From Pleurocapsa sp. MO_226.B13 (GTDB taxonomy: Bacteria > Cyanobacteriota > Cyanobacteriia > Cyanobacteriales > Xenococcaceae), in NCBI GenBank assembly GCA_030064795.1, contig JASJEI010000549.1:1-5614 (forward strand): a DNA stretch of 5,614 nucleotides, read 5' to 3'. Shown in pieces: positions 1 through 5,555 of the stretch. The translations under genes and the position numbers were made by a program. Positions within the stretch are counted from its first letter, which is position 1. The number at the start of each line of letters is the position of its first letter. Below the pieces are notes generated by a model that worked only from the letters and a program-made list of their open reading frames with translations, made no database searches and was not told where the DNA came from.

Positions 1-2
1 AA

Positions 3-605
3 AAGCGAACTTTTATGGCTCGAATGGACAAATATCCTGCTGTAGTGCAACAACTGGTAAGTGCAGCTATTAACCAAGGGATGGGCAAAGAAACGGAAGT
101 GATCGCAGTGGCGGATGGCGGCAATGGGTTACGAGAGGCTCTTGAACGAGGTTTTCCTAAGCTTAAATTTATTCTCGATCGCATTCATCTCAAACAACAT
201 ATTTATCAAACTGCTGATGCTCTTGGCTTAACTGGTATACATCGTCATATTTGGACTAGCCACCTTCTGAGCTTAATTGACCGAGGGAAGGTTAACAAAG
301 CGATTAAATTCATTAATCGTCATTTTCAGAACAGTCCAGCACTGAACAAATTAGACAATTTATCTAAATACTTACAACGGTTTGCAGACGCTTGCCATTA
401 TGAGCTTTATAAAATCCAAGGATTACCAATAGGTTCAGGAGAAGTTGAAAGTGCCCATCGCTATATTCCTCAAAAGCGGTTAAAAATTCCAGGAGCGACA
501 TGGCATCCTGATGTAATCAATCCCATGTTAGCTTTACGAGTTATCCGAGCCAATGAATGGTGGTCAGACTTTTGGACTCATCTCATCGAGAAAAAGTTGG
601 CTTAA
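3..605 (+). CDS. ISKra4-like DDE transposase, C-terminal part (5' end outside window)
   Basis: Catalytic C-terminal portion of a DDE transposase that moves an insertion sequence. The frame is open from base 3, before the Met codon at 15, so the gene almost certainly begins upstream of the window and the Met at 15 is internal. Counting from that Met, the likely acidic triad is D34 in VADGGNGL, D55 in LDRIHLKQH, and E143 or E145 in IGSGEVESAHRY. The GSGxVES motif followed by basic RLK and a conserved Trp (GATWHPD), and the ending ALRVIRANEWWSDFW, fit the ISKra4 family as I know it. The C-terminus looks natural, with a TAA stop at 603-605. Family assignment rests on motif recall. Whether the whole element is active cannot be judged, because neither its left end nor the 5' part of the gene is present. 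Confidence 0.78.
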   Translation, partial: KRTFMARMDKYPAVVQQLVSAAINQGMGKETEVIAVADGGNGLREALERGFPKLKFILDRIHLKQHIYQTADALGLTGIHRHIWTSHLLSLIDRGKVNKAIKFINRHFQNSPALNKLDNLSKYLQRFADACHYELYKIQGLPIGSGEVESAHRYIPQKRLKIPGATWHPDVINPMLALRVIRANEWWSDFWTHLIEKKLA

Positions 606-784
606 TTTTGCCTCTAAGTGAGCTGAGGGGATTGAATCTGACAAAGTTTGGTTTCTGCTCTTTAATCAATCGTAAATTTCAAGGAATTCACCGAAATGTC
701 CGATTTTTGTGCTGTCTTAAAAATCAATCATTGAGAGAGAGCCTATTTACTTTTTTAGTTCTCATTTTGTAAGCGATCGCCTGT
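606..784. other. Junction between two insertion-sequence fragments, no gene
   Basis: This 179-bp stretch lies between the ISKra4-like stop codon and the first usable codon of the IS1182 fragment. It should contain the right end of the first element and the breakpoint at which the N-terminal half of the second transposase was lost. In the frame of the IS1182 fragment there is a TAA at 770-772, and nothing upstream in that frame reads like transposase. A HIP1 octamer lies at 773-780. I could not define terminal inverted repeats, since the matching left ends are not in the window. Confidence 0.5.
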
Positions 785-1642
785 TTGGCATTACCAACTG
801 TTTTTGAGCGCACCCGAAGTAATTCGCCTTATGATACTGAAGCCCGCTATGGTAGTAAAAGACATACAACTTGGTTAGGTTACAAAGTTCATCTCACCGA
901 AACTTGTGAGAACAATCGAGTTCATTTAATTACCAACGTCCAAACTACACAAGCACACTATAGCGATGTAGACCAAACCGAATCGATTCATATTTCTCTG
1001 GCTGAGAAAGAATTATTACCATCTCAACACTTGGTTGATGCTGGTTATGTGGATGGTACTTTATTAATTGAAAGTAAGCATCAACATGATATCGAACTGA
1101 TTGGGCCAGTTCGTGAAAATGTAAGTTGGCAGTCCAAAAATCCTGAAGCTTACGATTTGAGTCGTTTCAAAATCAATTGGAAGACCAAACAAGCTACTTG
1201 TCCTCAAGGAGTTAAGAGTAACAAAAAGTGGAGTATTCACCCAGACCAATGGAACAATACTGTCGTCACAATTAAGTTTCCTAGAGCTGCTTGTCGAGAG
1301 TGTCAGTTCCGCCATTTATGCACTCGCTCTAAAAAAGAGCCTAGAGAAATCCACATTAGACCTAAAGATGAGCATTTGGCTATTGTTAAAAGACGCAAAC
1401 AACAAAAAACTAAAACATGGTCAAAAAAATATAATCAGCGTGCTGGAGTTGAAGGCACTATTTCTCAAGGCGTTCGTGCTTTTGGTTTGCGTCAATGTCG
1501 TTATATAGGTTTGGACAAAGTTCATTTACAACATATCCTAACGGCAACTGCAATGAATGCGATTCGTCTGTTTGCGTGGTTTGAAGGCGTACCATTAGCT
1601 AAAACTCGTGTTTCTTCTTTTGCCAAGTTAGCCCCTGATTAG
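785..1642 (+). pseudogene. IS1182-family transposase, 3' fragment lacking the N-terminal half
   Basis: Remnant of an IS1182-family DDE transposase. The 285 codons begin at an arbitrary TTG and match only the C-terminal half of the usual roughly 500-residue protein. Visible family landmarks, in order, are SPYDTEARYGSKR, LGYKVHLTETC (32-41), the second acidic motif HLVDAGYVDG with D85, a Cys-rich zinc-knuckle-like section (C139, C170, C173, C179), and the third acidic motif RAGVEGTISQ with E223, followed by GLRQCRYIGLDKVHLQH. The N-terminal DUF772 region and the first catalytic Asp are missing, and a TAA at 770-772 closes the frame just upstream. It should therefore be inactive. The 3' end is intact, with a TAG stop. 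No -1 or +1 frame upstream restores the missing part within the window. Confidence 0.88.
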
Positions 1643-1653
1643 TCCGAGTTTAT

Positions 1654-1699
1654 TTCGCGAATAACATACGCGAATACCTTTCTTTTGTTAAGTTCGCGA
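1654..1699. repeat. CGCGAA repeats at the presumed right end of the IS1182 remnant
   Basis: The short gap between the IS1182 stop and the nucleotidyltransferase stop holds TTCGCGA at 1654-1660 and again at 1693-1699, plus a direct repeat CGCGAATA at 1656-1663 and 1669-1676. Such clustering so close to the end of an IS gene suggests part of the right terminal region of the element. With no left end to compare, this is inference. Confidence 0.35.
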
Positions 1700-1717
1700 C
1701 TCAGTGTCAGTTGCTAC

Positions 1718-2083
1718 TCAGACCCCATTAGCTAGAACCAAATCTACTTTAAATTCAGGTATATTGTATTTCTTAGCTGCATAAGTGCTAACTTCTCCAC
1801 AAGCCACAAGTGCGCGAATATAACCATTGAAAAATTCTCGTTCTGGTTTTCCGCCAAAAATTGCCAAATCGATATCCGAACATAATTCTAGAGGAAGGTC
1901 TATATCGTATTTAATATCTTGTGGATATATCATTGAACCAAACAAAATTACCTTCTCTACGTCAAATTCTTCTCTTAAAATTTTGGCGCAGAGGTTAGCT
2001 GTAACCATCGCTCGATCTTGAATTTCTAATTGTTCTGATGTGACTTGTTTGGGAGTATAAACTATTCTAATTTTTGAATTCAT
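1718..2083 (-). CDS. MNT-type nucleotidyltransferase domain protein, orphan, possibly 3'-truncated
   Basis: A small (121 aa) protein with the minimal nucleotidyltransferase (pol-beta superfamily) fold, which transfers a nucleotide to a protein or small molecule. The signature is ILFGS (G49, S50), then SDIDLAIF (D70, D72), with a likely third metal-binding Asp, D114, in FKVDLV. The spacer between GS and SDID is 18 residues, about 8 longer than the usual short loop. Proteins of this type are often MNT antitoxins paired with HEPN toxins, but no HEPN gene is adjacent. The protein stops only seven residues after the third Asp, where relatives usually carry a further short helix or strand, and IS debris begins right after. 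The end may therefore have been clipped. ATG is the only sensible start, with a stop a few codons upstream in frame. The Shine-Dalgarno is weak: GGAG lies about 18 nt upstream. It lies 31 nt after the nuclease gene and may be co-transcribed. Confidence 0.8.
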   Translation of the reverse strand: MNSKIRIVYTPKQVTSEQLEIQDRAMVTANLCAKILREEFDVEKVILFGSMIYPQDIKYDIDLPLELCSDIDLAIFGGKPEREFFNGYIRALVACGEVSTYAAKKYNIPEFKVDLVLANGV

Positions 2084-2114
2084 GTTTACGCCTGACTAAC
2101 TCTCCAGATTTATT

Positions 2115-3278
2115 TTAATTCTTTCTTGAACGATATTTGCGACCAGCTTTTTTTCGAGCCTTTAAACGTTCGCGCTCTTGTTTTTGGGCTGCTATACGAT
2201 TGGCTTTTTCTCGCTTTGGGTCGTGTTTATAGATTCCTGCACGGTCTAAATACTTTTCACGAGTAAGCTGGTTAATCATCTGCTTACACGCTATAGTGTT
2301 CCAGCATTTATCAATCTCTAGATCGGCGATCGCCTCTAGAGGTTGAAAATATTTACTGTTTCCTGTCACGCGAGCGAGTATCTGCGCTACTAAGCGACAG
2401 ACGCTTTCAGGTTGATGTACTACCTGAAATTCTGATACTCGCACGACAATCCAACCCCGTTCGGTAAAAAATTTATTTCGCCACAGATCTTTGCGTTGGT
2501 CATAGCAGTGGTGGGGAGTTTTATATTTACCTTCATAGGGTTCATCTACCTCTAAATCAATTGCCACTCCCATAGTGGGTTCGACAATAGTAAAGTCTGT
2601 CGTGTAGCCGAAGTTACTGTTTTCAAGAGAAAAATAATCCTCTGTAATCTGGCAATCAGCAAAATATAATCGTAAAAAATTAAGTAAAAAAGCCTCGCTT
2701 ACTCCTTTTGGTGCATCCTGTGAAGCTACTCCTCTTTCTACCTGTAATGATAAACTAGATTTTTTAGCTGCTCGACGTGACTTTTGATAAGGAGATTTTC
2801 GTTGGAGATTGGCAAAATAATTAGTCCGAATCTGCGCTTTTAACTGCTGGTTAAAATCAAGATTAATTCGCTGATTATCGCGCCAGTACAATTGTTGACT
2901 GCGCTTACGATCTACCCTGTTAGCTTTATCTAATTCCTTGAAAAATTCGCGCATAAGTAAGTGGGCTATAAGAGCAATTAAAAAGGATGAGCCCCACAAT
3001 ATCCCGTCAATTTGCTGCTGTCTAATTACTTGAGCCAGAAAAATTACTCCTAAACTGGTAAAAATCATCCCTGCAATAATTGCTTCCCAATACAGTAATT
3101 TGCCAAACAATAAGCGATCGAAACGAACAGATGATGGCGGTTGATACTGGTATTGATCTTGGTTGGCTTTTTTGTATTTGATTACAGGTTGGGGGCGAAT
3201 ATCTGTCAAATGCTGCTTAATCTCATCGGGAAGCAGCACGATAGGATAGGTTGGTATTCTTCTGACCATGACCATCAC
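2115..3278 (-). CDS. Predicted membrane-anchored PD-(D/E)XK (DUF559-like) nuclease
   Basis: A 387-aa protein built of three parts. Residues 1-60 are cytosolic-looking, with PTYPIVLLPDEIKQ. Residues about 64-85 and 92-109 are two hydrophobic helices that should form a membrane hairpin. Residues about 194-300 resemble the DUF559/Vsr-like restriction-endonuclease fold: TTDF (D228), then AIDLEVDEPY (E243, D245), then YDQRKDLWRNKFF and ERGWIVVRVSEFQV. This is the D...ExD, D..R, G-hydrophobic-R layout of that group. The tail (353-387) is very rich in Lys and Arg and would suit nucleic-acid binding. The likely job is cutting or binding DNA at the membrane; the substrate is unknown. The GTG start overlaps the stop of the upstream gene (GTGA), implying translational coupling; ATG codons at 3275 and 3269 are alternative starts. 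Nuclease activity is inferred, and the lysine of the motif is less clear than in canonical members. Confidence 0.72.
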   Translation of the reverse strand: MMVMVRRIPTYPIVLLPDEIKQHLTDIRPQPVIKYKKANQDQYQYQPPSSVRFDRLLFGKLLYWEAIIAGMIFTSLGVIFLAQVIRQQQIDGILWGSSFLIALIAHLLMREFFKELDKANRVDRKRSQQLYWRDNQRINLDFNQQLKAQIRTNYFANLQRKSPYQKSRRAAKKSSLSLQVERGVASQDAPKGVSEAFLLNFLRLYFADCQITEDYFSLENSNFGYTTDFTIVEPTMGVAIDLEVDEPYEGKYKTPHHCYDQRKDLWRNKFFTERGWIVVRVSEFQVVHQPESVCRLVAQILARVTGNSKYFQPLEAIADLEIDKCWNTIACKQMINQLTREKYLDRAGIYKHDPKREKANRIAAQKQERERLKARKKAGRKYRSRKN

Positions 3279-4081
3279 TCATATTTACGCTTGTCGGGTG
3301 CATCGACAAATAGAACGCAGAATCCTTCAGTTACCTTACGTGAGCCAAAATTAAGCTTTAAGCCCATATTTTTAGCATCCTCGCGACAAGATTTACCCAA
3401 ATACCCTTGATTCCACTCCGTCAGTTTCTTGGCGTATTTTCCCTCTTCACTTTCAGCCCAGGTCAAGGCACTATACTGTTCGGGAGTTAATTTACCACTG
3501 CCAATTAGCGATCGCATTACTAAGCGGTGATATTGCAGCGTTCCTACTACTCCTACACCAATAGAAACAAATACCCCCAGCATTGCAGGAGCAATAGTAC
3601 GAGCTAGCGCGCCCATTGTGCCGTAAAACTGCTCCTGGCGCGTATGCTGCACCAGTTCAGTTACCGCCTGGGCTACTTGAGCTTGCTGTTCGGCTAAGGC
3701 AGCTTCAAACCGTTTTTTGGTAGCAGATTGGCTATCGCCAAAATAGGTAGTAAACAAAACTTCAATTGATTCAGAGAACTCAAGCAAAGTCTGTTCGACC
3801 AGTAACGGAGAATTAGTCAAAAGAAGTTCTAGTTCTCCCATAGCCAACATTAACAAGAACACGGGGTCATTAGGTCTGATGCCACAGCGCATCATTAAAT
3901 TGAGAACCTTAGAGACAAATATCTGGTCTTTGCCCAATAAAACCTGATCTAACAAAGAAAGATTTTCCGCATAGCCTGGGGGAAGTTCAATGTCCTCTTC
4001 TGGTTCGGGTTCTTTTCCTAGAGGAATATCTTCAGGTTCGTCCCAGTTTTGTTCTTCTTCATATTCTTCTTCGTAGTTCAT
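3275..4081 (-). CDS. Acidic single-pass membrane protein of unknown function (cyanobacterial DUF6753-like)
   Basis: A 268-aa protein. Residues 1-37 are extremely acidic (EEEYEEE, EPEPEED). Residues 42-116 are helical, with LLDQVLLGKDQIFVSKVLNL and NDPVFLLMLAMGELELLL. A probable coiled coil covers about 122-150. One hydrophobic helix lies at about 160-183 (TIAPAMLGVFVSIGVGVVG). The soluble C-terminal region contains LTWAESEEGKYAKKLTEWNQ, two cysteines (C232, C255) and GFCVLFVDAP. From memory this pattern matches DUF6753, a family of cyanobacterial proteins; I could not verify that. The role is unknown. A membrane anchor or scaffold for the neighbouring ATPase and nuclease is an inference from operon position. 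It starts 3 nt after the ATPase stop and overlaps the nuclease gene by 4 nt. ATG is chosen because it directly follows the upstream stop. Confidence 0.75.
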   Translation of the reverse strand: MNYEEEYEEEQNWDEPEDIPLGKEPEPEEDIELPPGYAENLSLLDQVLLGKDQIFVSKVLNLMMRCGIRPNDPVFLLMLAMGELELLLTNSPLLVEQTLLEFSESIEVLFTTYFGDSQSATKKRFEAALAEQQAQVAQAVTELVQHTRQEQFYGTMGALARTIAPAMLGVFVSIGVGVVGTLQYHRLVMRSLIGSGKLTPEQYSALTWAESEEGKYAKKLTEWNQGYLGKSCREDAKNMGLKLNFGSRKVTEGFCVLFVDAPDKRKYE

Positions 4082-4084
4082 TCT

Positions 4085-4885
4085 CTATTTCTTTTTAGCC
4101 TGGGTACAAAGTTCTGTTGCTCCAATGCTCTTTAAGACATCAGCGTATCTTTCAGAGGATTTGTTGAGAAATTCGGCTACTGACTGACGGCCAATCATGC
4201 CCAAATCGTTACTGGGATCGTCTTTAGCGGTGCTGAAGCGAGTTCCCATATCGTTAATGCGATCAAAACAGCCCCAATCTAATTCGGGCAAAGAAAAGGT
4301 AGCCACCTTGTGCATCTCCAAAGCATCTTTGAGCTTTTTGTATTTTGTTTTTAACGTCTCGATATCTGATTCATACTTTTCGTTGTAGCAAAAGATCTGG
4401 GTCATGCCCTGGTCATTTTTGTACTTTTCTAGAGAGTCTAAAAACAAATCTACGCTGAGTTTGTCACCCGAACAAACAAAGATTTTAATAAATTTAATTT
4501 TGTTAGTTAAGGCGAGCTTAAGCAACCCGTTATCTTCAATCCAGCTATCTAGTAGATGCTTGACGTTTGAAGGCAGATTAACTACTACATTTTCTTTAAG
4601 AGCTTCTTCAAAAATTACGTTGACCTTAGAGCGATCGCGTTTCTTGTCTGTAAAGCGAATTAAACGACTTAAATCTGCTGTTTGCTCTGGCTTATTTTCT
4701 CCTTCTGCTACGATGTCAGATTTTTTATAGTTTTCAGGATCGTAAACTACTCCTACATCAAGCTTGGTTAAATCCAAATCGTAAACTTTATAAGACTTTT
4801 TTGCCTCGATTAAATATTCTAATAAAAGTTTAGTAGTCGTAGACTTTCCTACACCACCAGACTCGCCATCAATAACAAGTAACAT
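4085..4885 (-). CDS. ParA/StbB-like P-loop ATPase with a divergent nucleotide site
   Basis: A 266-aa protein of the ParA/MinD/CobQ P-loop class, whose members bind ATP and position plasmids, proteins or conjugation machinery. The P-loop is IDGESGGVGKSTTTK (residues 5-19). The second conserved acidic strand is VYDLDLTKLDVG (D36, D38). The third element is NVVVNLPSNV (99-108), where ParA proteins normally have a DLP-type Walker B. Two changes stand out: Ser9 replaces the signature lysine of the deviant Walker A (KGGxGK), and Asn103 replaces the Walker B Asp. These features recall the plasmid StbB/TraL/MobD-like branch more than chromosomal ParA. The C-terminus ends in KKK. The ATG has a GGAG Shine-Dalgarno 8 nt upstream. 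This is the first gene of the tight operon ending at 2115. A partition or transfer role is inferred from family and neighbours. Confidence 0.82.
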   Translation of the reverse strand: MLLVIDGESGGVGKSTTTKLLLEYLIEAKKSYKVYDLDLTKLDVGVVYDPENYKKSDIVAEGENKPEQTADLSRLIRFTDKKRDRSKVNVIFEEALKENVVVNLPSNVKHLLDSWIEDNGLLKLALTNKIKFIKIFVCSGDKLSVDLFLDSLEKYKNDQGMTQIFCYNEKYESDIETLKTKYKKLKDALEMHKVATFSLPELDWGCFDRINDMGTRFSTAKDDPSNDLGMIGRQSVAEFLNKSSERYADVLKSIGATELCTQAKKK

Positions 4886-4893
4886 AATATTTT

Positions 4894-4897
4894 CTCC
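4894..4897 (-). promoter_or_regulatory. Ribosome binding site of the ParA-like gene
   Basis: On the minus strand, GGAG lies 8 nt before the ATG at 4885. It fixes the start of the ParA-like protein immediately before its P-loop strand, leaving no room for a longer N-terminus. Confidence 0.7.
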
Positions 4898-4901
4898 ACA
4901 A

Positions 4902-4915
4902 AATTAAATTTAATT
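4902..4915. promoter_or_regulatory. 14-bp perfect palindrome, possible operator
   Basis: AATTAAATTTAATT is its own reverse complement and sits just upstream of the Shine-Dalgarno of the ParA-like gene, where a repressor would act. It is low-complexity AT sequence, so chance is a real alternative. I found no convincing -35/-10 pair here. Confidence 0.3.
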
Positions 4916-4923
4916 ACCAAAAA

Positions 4924-4958
4924 AAGCTGTCAGCTCTTAGCTATCAGCTCTTAGCTTT
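4924..4958. repeat. Left heptamer array, five units
   Basis: Five adjoining 7-bp units fit the consensus YAGCTMT: AAGCTGT (degenerate), CAGCTCT, TAGCTAT, CAGCTCT and TAGCTTT. There is no spacer between units. The array is the reverse-complement partner of the array at 5071-5098. Heptamers of this kind are widely dispersed in cyanobacterial genomes as short tandem repeats. Confidence 0.8.
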
Positions 4959-5040
4959 TAATTAACTACCTGCGTAGTGACTGAGAGCTTTTAAGCTATT
5001 GGGTAATTGCGCCCCCACCAAACAATGAAGGCGTGGTCTT

Positions 5041-5073
5041 CAATCAGGAGGGGTCTAAAGCCCTTTCTGATTG
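5041..5073 (+). other. Strong stem-loop (13-bp stem, 7-nt loop)
   Basis: The arm CAATCAGGAGGGG (5041-5053) pairs with CCCTTTCTGATTG (5061-5073) around the loop TCTAAAG. As plus-strand RNA or single-stranded DNA it has 11 Watson-Crick pairs and two G-T wobbles; on the minus strand the two wobbles become C-A mismatches. The structure is therefore better formed on the plus strand, opposite to the flanking genes. There is no T-run after it, so it is not a typical intrinsic terminator. Confidence 0.7.
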
Positions 5074-5098
5074 GCTGATAGCTGATAGCTGATAGCTA
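5071..5098. repeat. Right heptamer array, four units
   Basis: Four adjoining units on the plus strand: TTGGCTG (degenerate), ATAGCTG, ATAGCTG and ATAGCTA. Read on the minus strand they are TAGCTAT and CAGCTAT units, the same consensus as the array at 4924-4958 but in inverted orientation. The first unit overlaps the end of the stem-loop at 5041-5073. Confidence 0.8.
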
Positions 5099-5110
5099 GG
5101 GCGAAGCCCT
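5098..5110. other. Small GC hairpin just after the 5120-5524 gene
   Basis: AGGGCGAAGCCCT forms a 5-bp stem with a 3-nt loop, 9 bp beyond the stop of the minus-strand gene. On the minus strand it is followed by the heptamer array and not by a U-run, so termination is doubtful. On the plus strand it is followed by a T-rich stretch, but no plus-strand gene leads into it. Confidence 0.4.
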
Positions 5111-5119
5111 TTACTATTT

Positions 5120-5524
5120 TTAAAGTGCGTCATTTTGATATGGATCTGGCTCGTCGTCATCCTCGTCTTCTTCATCGGCAAAGGATTGAACGCCAGGATG
5201 ATTAGGGCTAGATACAGGCAACACCGAATCCCCTTTACCAAAATTAAACTCTCCTTGATAGAGGCTTTTGAAGTAGGCTAAACGATGTTCTAACTGACAG
5301 ATAGCTCGATATACCAAACGGCTTTGCGACTGGTTGAGATGTTCGCAGTTTTGGTAGAGAAGATCGGGCAAAAGATAAGCAGTAGCAGCTTCTACTACTA
5401 GCTCTTTTTTTCCCGAGCCAATTTGATCTAGATGTTGAAAGAGTATTCCTTGAGTCGTAGTGCGATCGCAACTCCAGCTAGCACGAAAATAAATTGAGTC
5501 GTCTTTTGATTTTGATTTAGGCAT
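5120..5524 (-). CDS. Small protein with predicted ribbon-helix-helix-like N-terminus and acidic tail
   Basis: A 134-aa protein. A basic start (MPKSKSK) leads into a short strand (SIYFRASW, 10-17) and two helices (about 22-35 and 38-58), an order compatible with the strand-helix-helix fold of ParR/StbA/omega-type plasmid DNA-binding proteins. A further helical part covers about 62-90. The tail (117-128) is almost purely Asp and Glu (DEEDEDDDEPD). I have no firm family name. A site-specific DNA-binding partner of the ParA-like ATPase is inferred from size, fold pattern and position upstream of that gene. The start is well fixed by a consensus Shine-Dalgarno. A 234-bp repeat-rich gap separates it from the ATPase gene, so the two may have separate transcripts. 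Confidence 0.72.
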   Translation of the reverse strand: MPKSKSKDDSIYFRASWSCDRTTTQGILFQHLDQIGSGKKELVVEAATAYLLPDLLYQNCEHLNQSQSRLVYRAICQLEHRLAYFKSLYQGEFNFGKGDSVLPVSSPNHPGVQSFADEEDEDDDEPDPYQNDAL

Positions 5525-5530
5525 AAACTT

Positions 5531-5537
5531 CCTCCTT
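5531..5537 (-). promoter_or_regulatory. Consensus Shine-Dalgarno AAGGAGG
   Basis: On the minus strand AAGGAGG lies 6 nt before the ATG at 5524. It is a full match to the anti-Shine-Dalgarno core and much stronger than those of the downstream genes, suggesting this protein is made in higher amounts. Confidence 0.8.
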
Positions 5538-5540
5538 GTT

Positions 5541-5555
5541 GATAGTTAACTTATC
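5541..5555. promoter_or_regulatory. Near-perfect palindrome upstream of the small gene, possible operator
   Basis: On the minus strand the sequence is GATAAGTTAACTATC: outer arms GATA and TATC around the palindromic GTTAAC, with one extra base. It lies directly upstream of the Shine-Dalgarno, a suitable place for autoregulation. No clear -35/-10 pair was found between here and the right edge. Confidence 0.3.

Larger units (their letters stand above)
4924..5110. mobile_element. Possible small non-autonomous element or structured repeat cassette
   Basis: About 187 bp bounded by inverted heptamer arrays, with a 13-bp-stem hairpin next to the right array and smaller hairpins inside: ACTAC/GTAGT at 4965-4978 and TGAAG/CTTCA at 5026-5042. 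It separates the small 5' gene from the ParA-like operon and encodes nothing I can recognise. The arrangement suggests a MITE-like insertion or the remains of an IS200/IS605-type hairpin end. No target duplication was found, so this is tentative. Confidence 0.3.

Noticed and set aside
557..772. Plus-strand open frame of 71 codons across the end of the ISKra4-like gene
   Set aside because: It overlaps the real transposase 3' end in another frame, resembles nothing, and lies in IS junction sequence.
1718..2083. MNT antitoxin of a complete MNT-HEPN toxin-antitoxin pair
   Set aside because: No HEPN-like open frame occurs on either side; the neighbours are a nuclease gene and IS debris.
4197..4730. 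Two plus-strand open frames opposite the ParA-like gene
   Set aside because: They are antisense to a gene with clear P-loop motifs and have no recognisable domain.
4924..5098. CRISPR array
   Set aside because: The repeats are 7-bp units without spacers, and the two arrays are inverted relative to each other.
5098..5110. Intrinsic terminator of the 5120-5524 gene
   Set aside because: The stem is only 5 bp and no U-run follows on the coding strand.
5044..5241. Minus-strand open frame of 65 codons through the hairpin and repeat region
   Set aside because: It overlaps the 3' end of the 5120-5524 gene and the heptamer repeats, and its composition is not protein-like.
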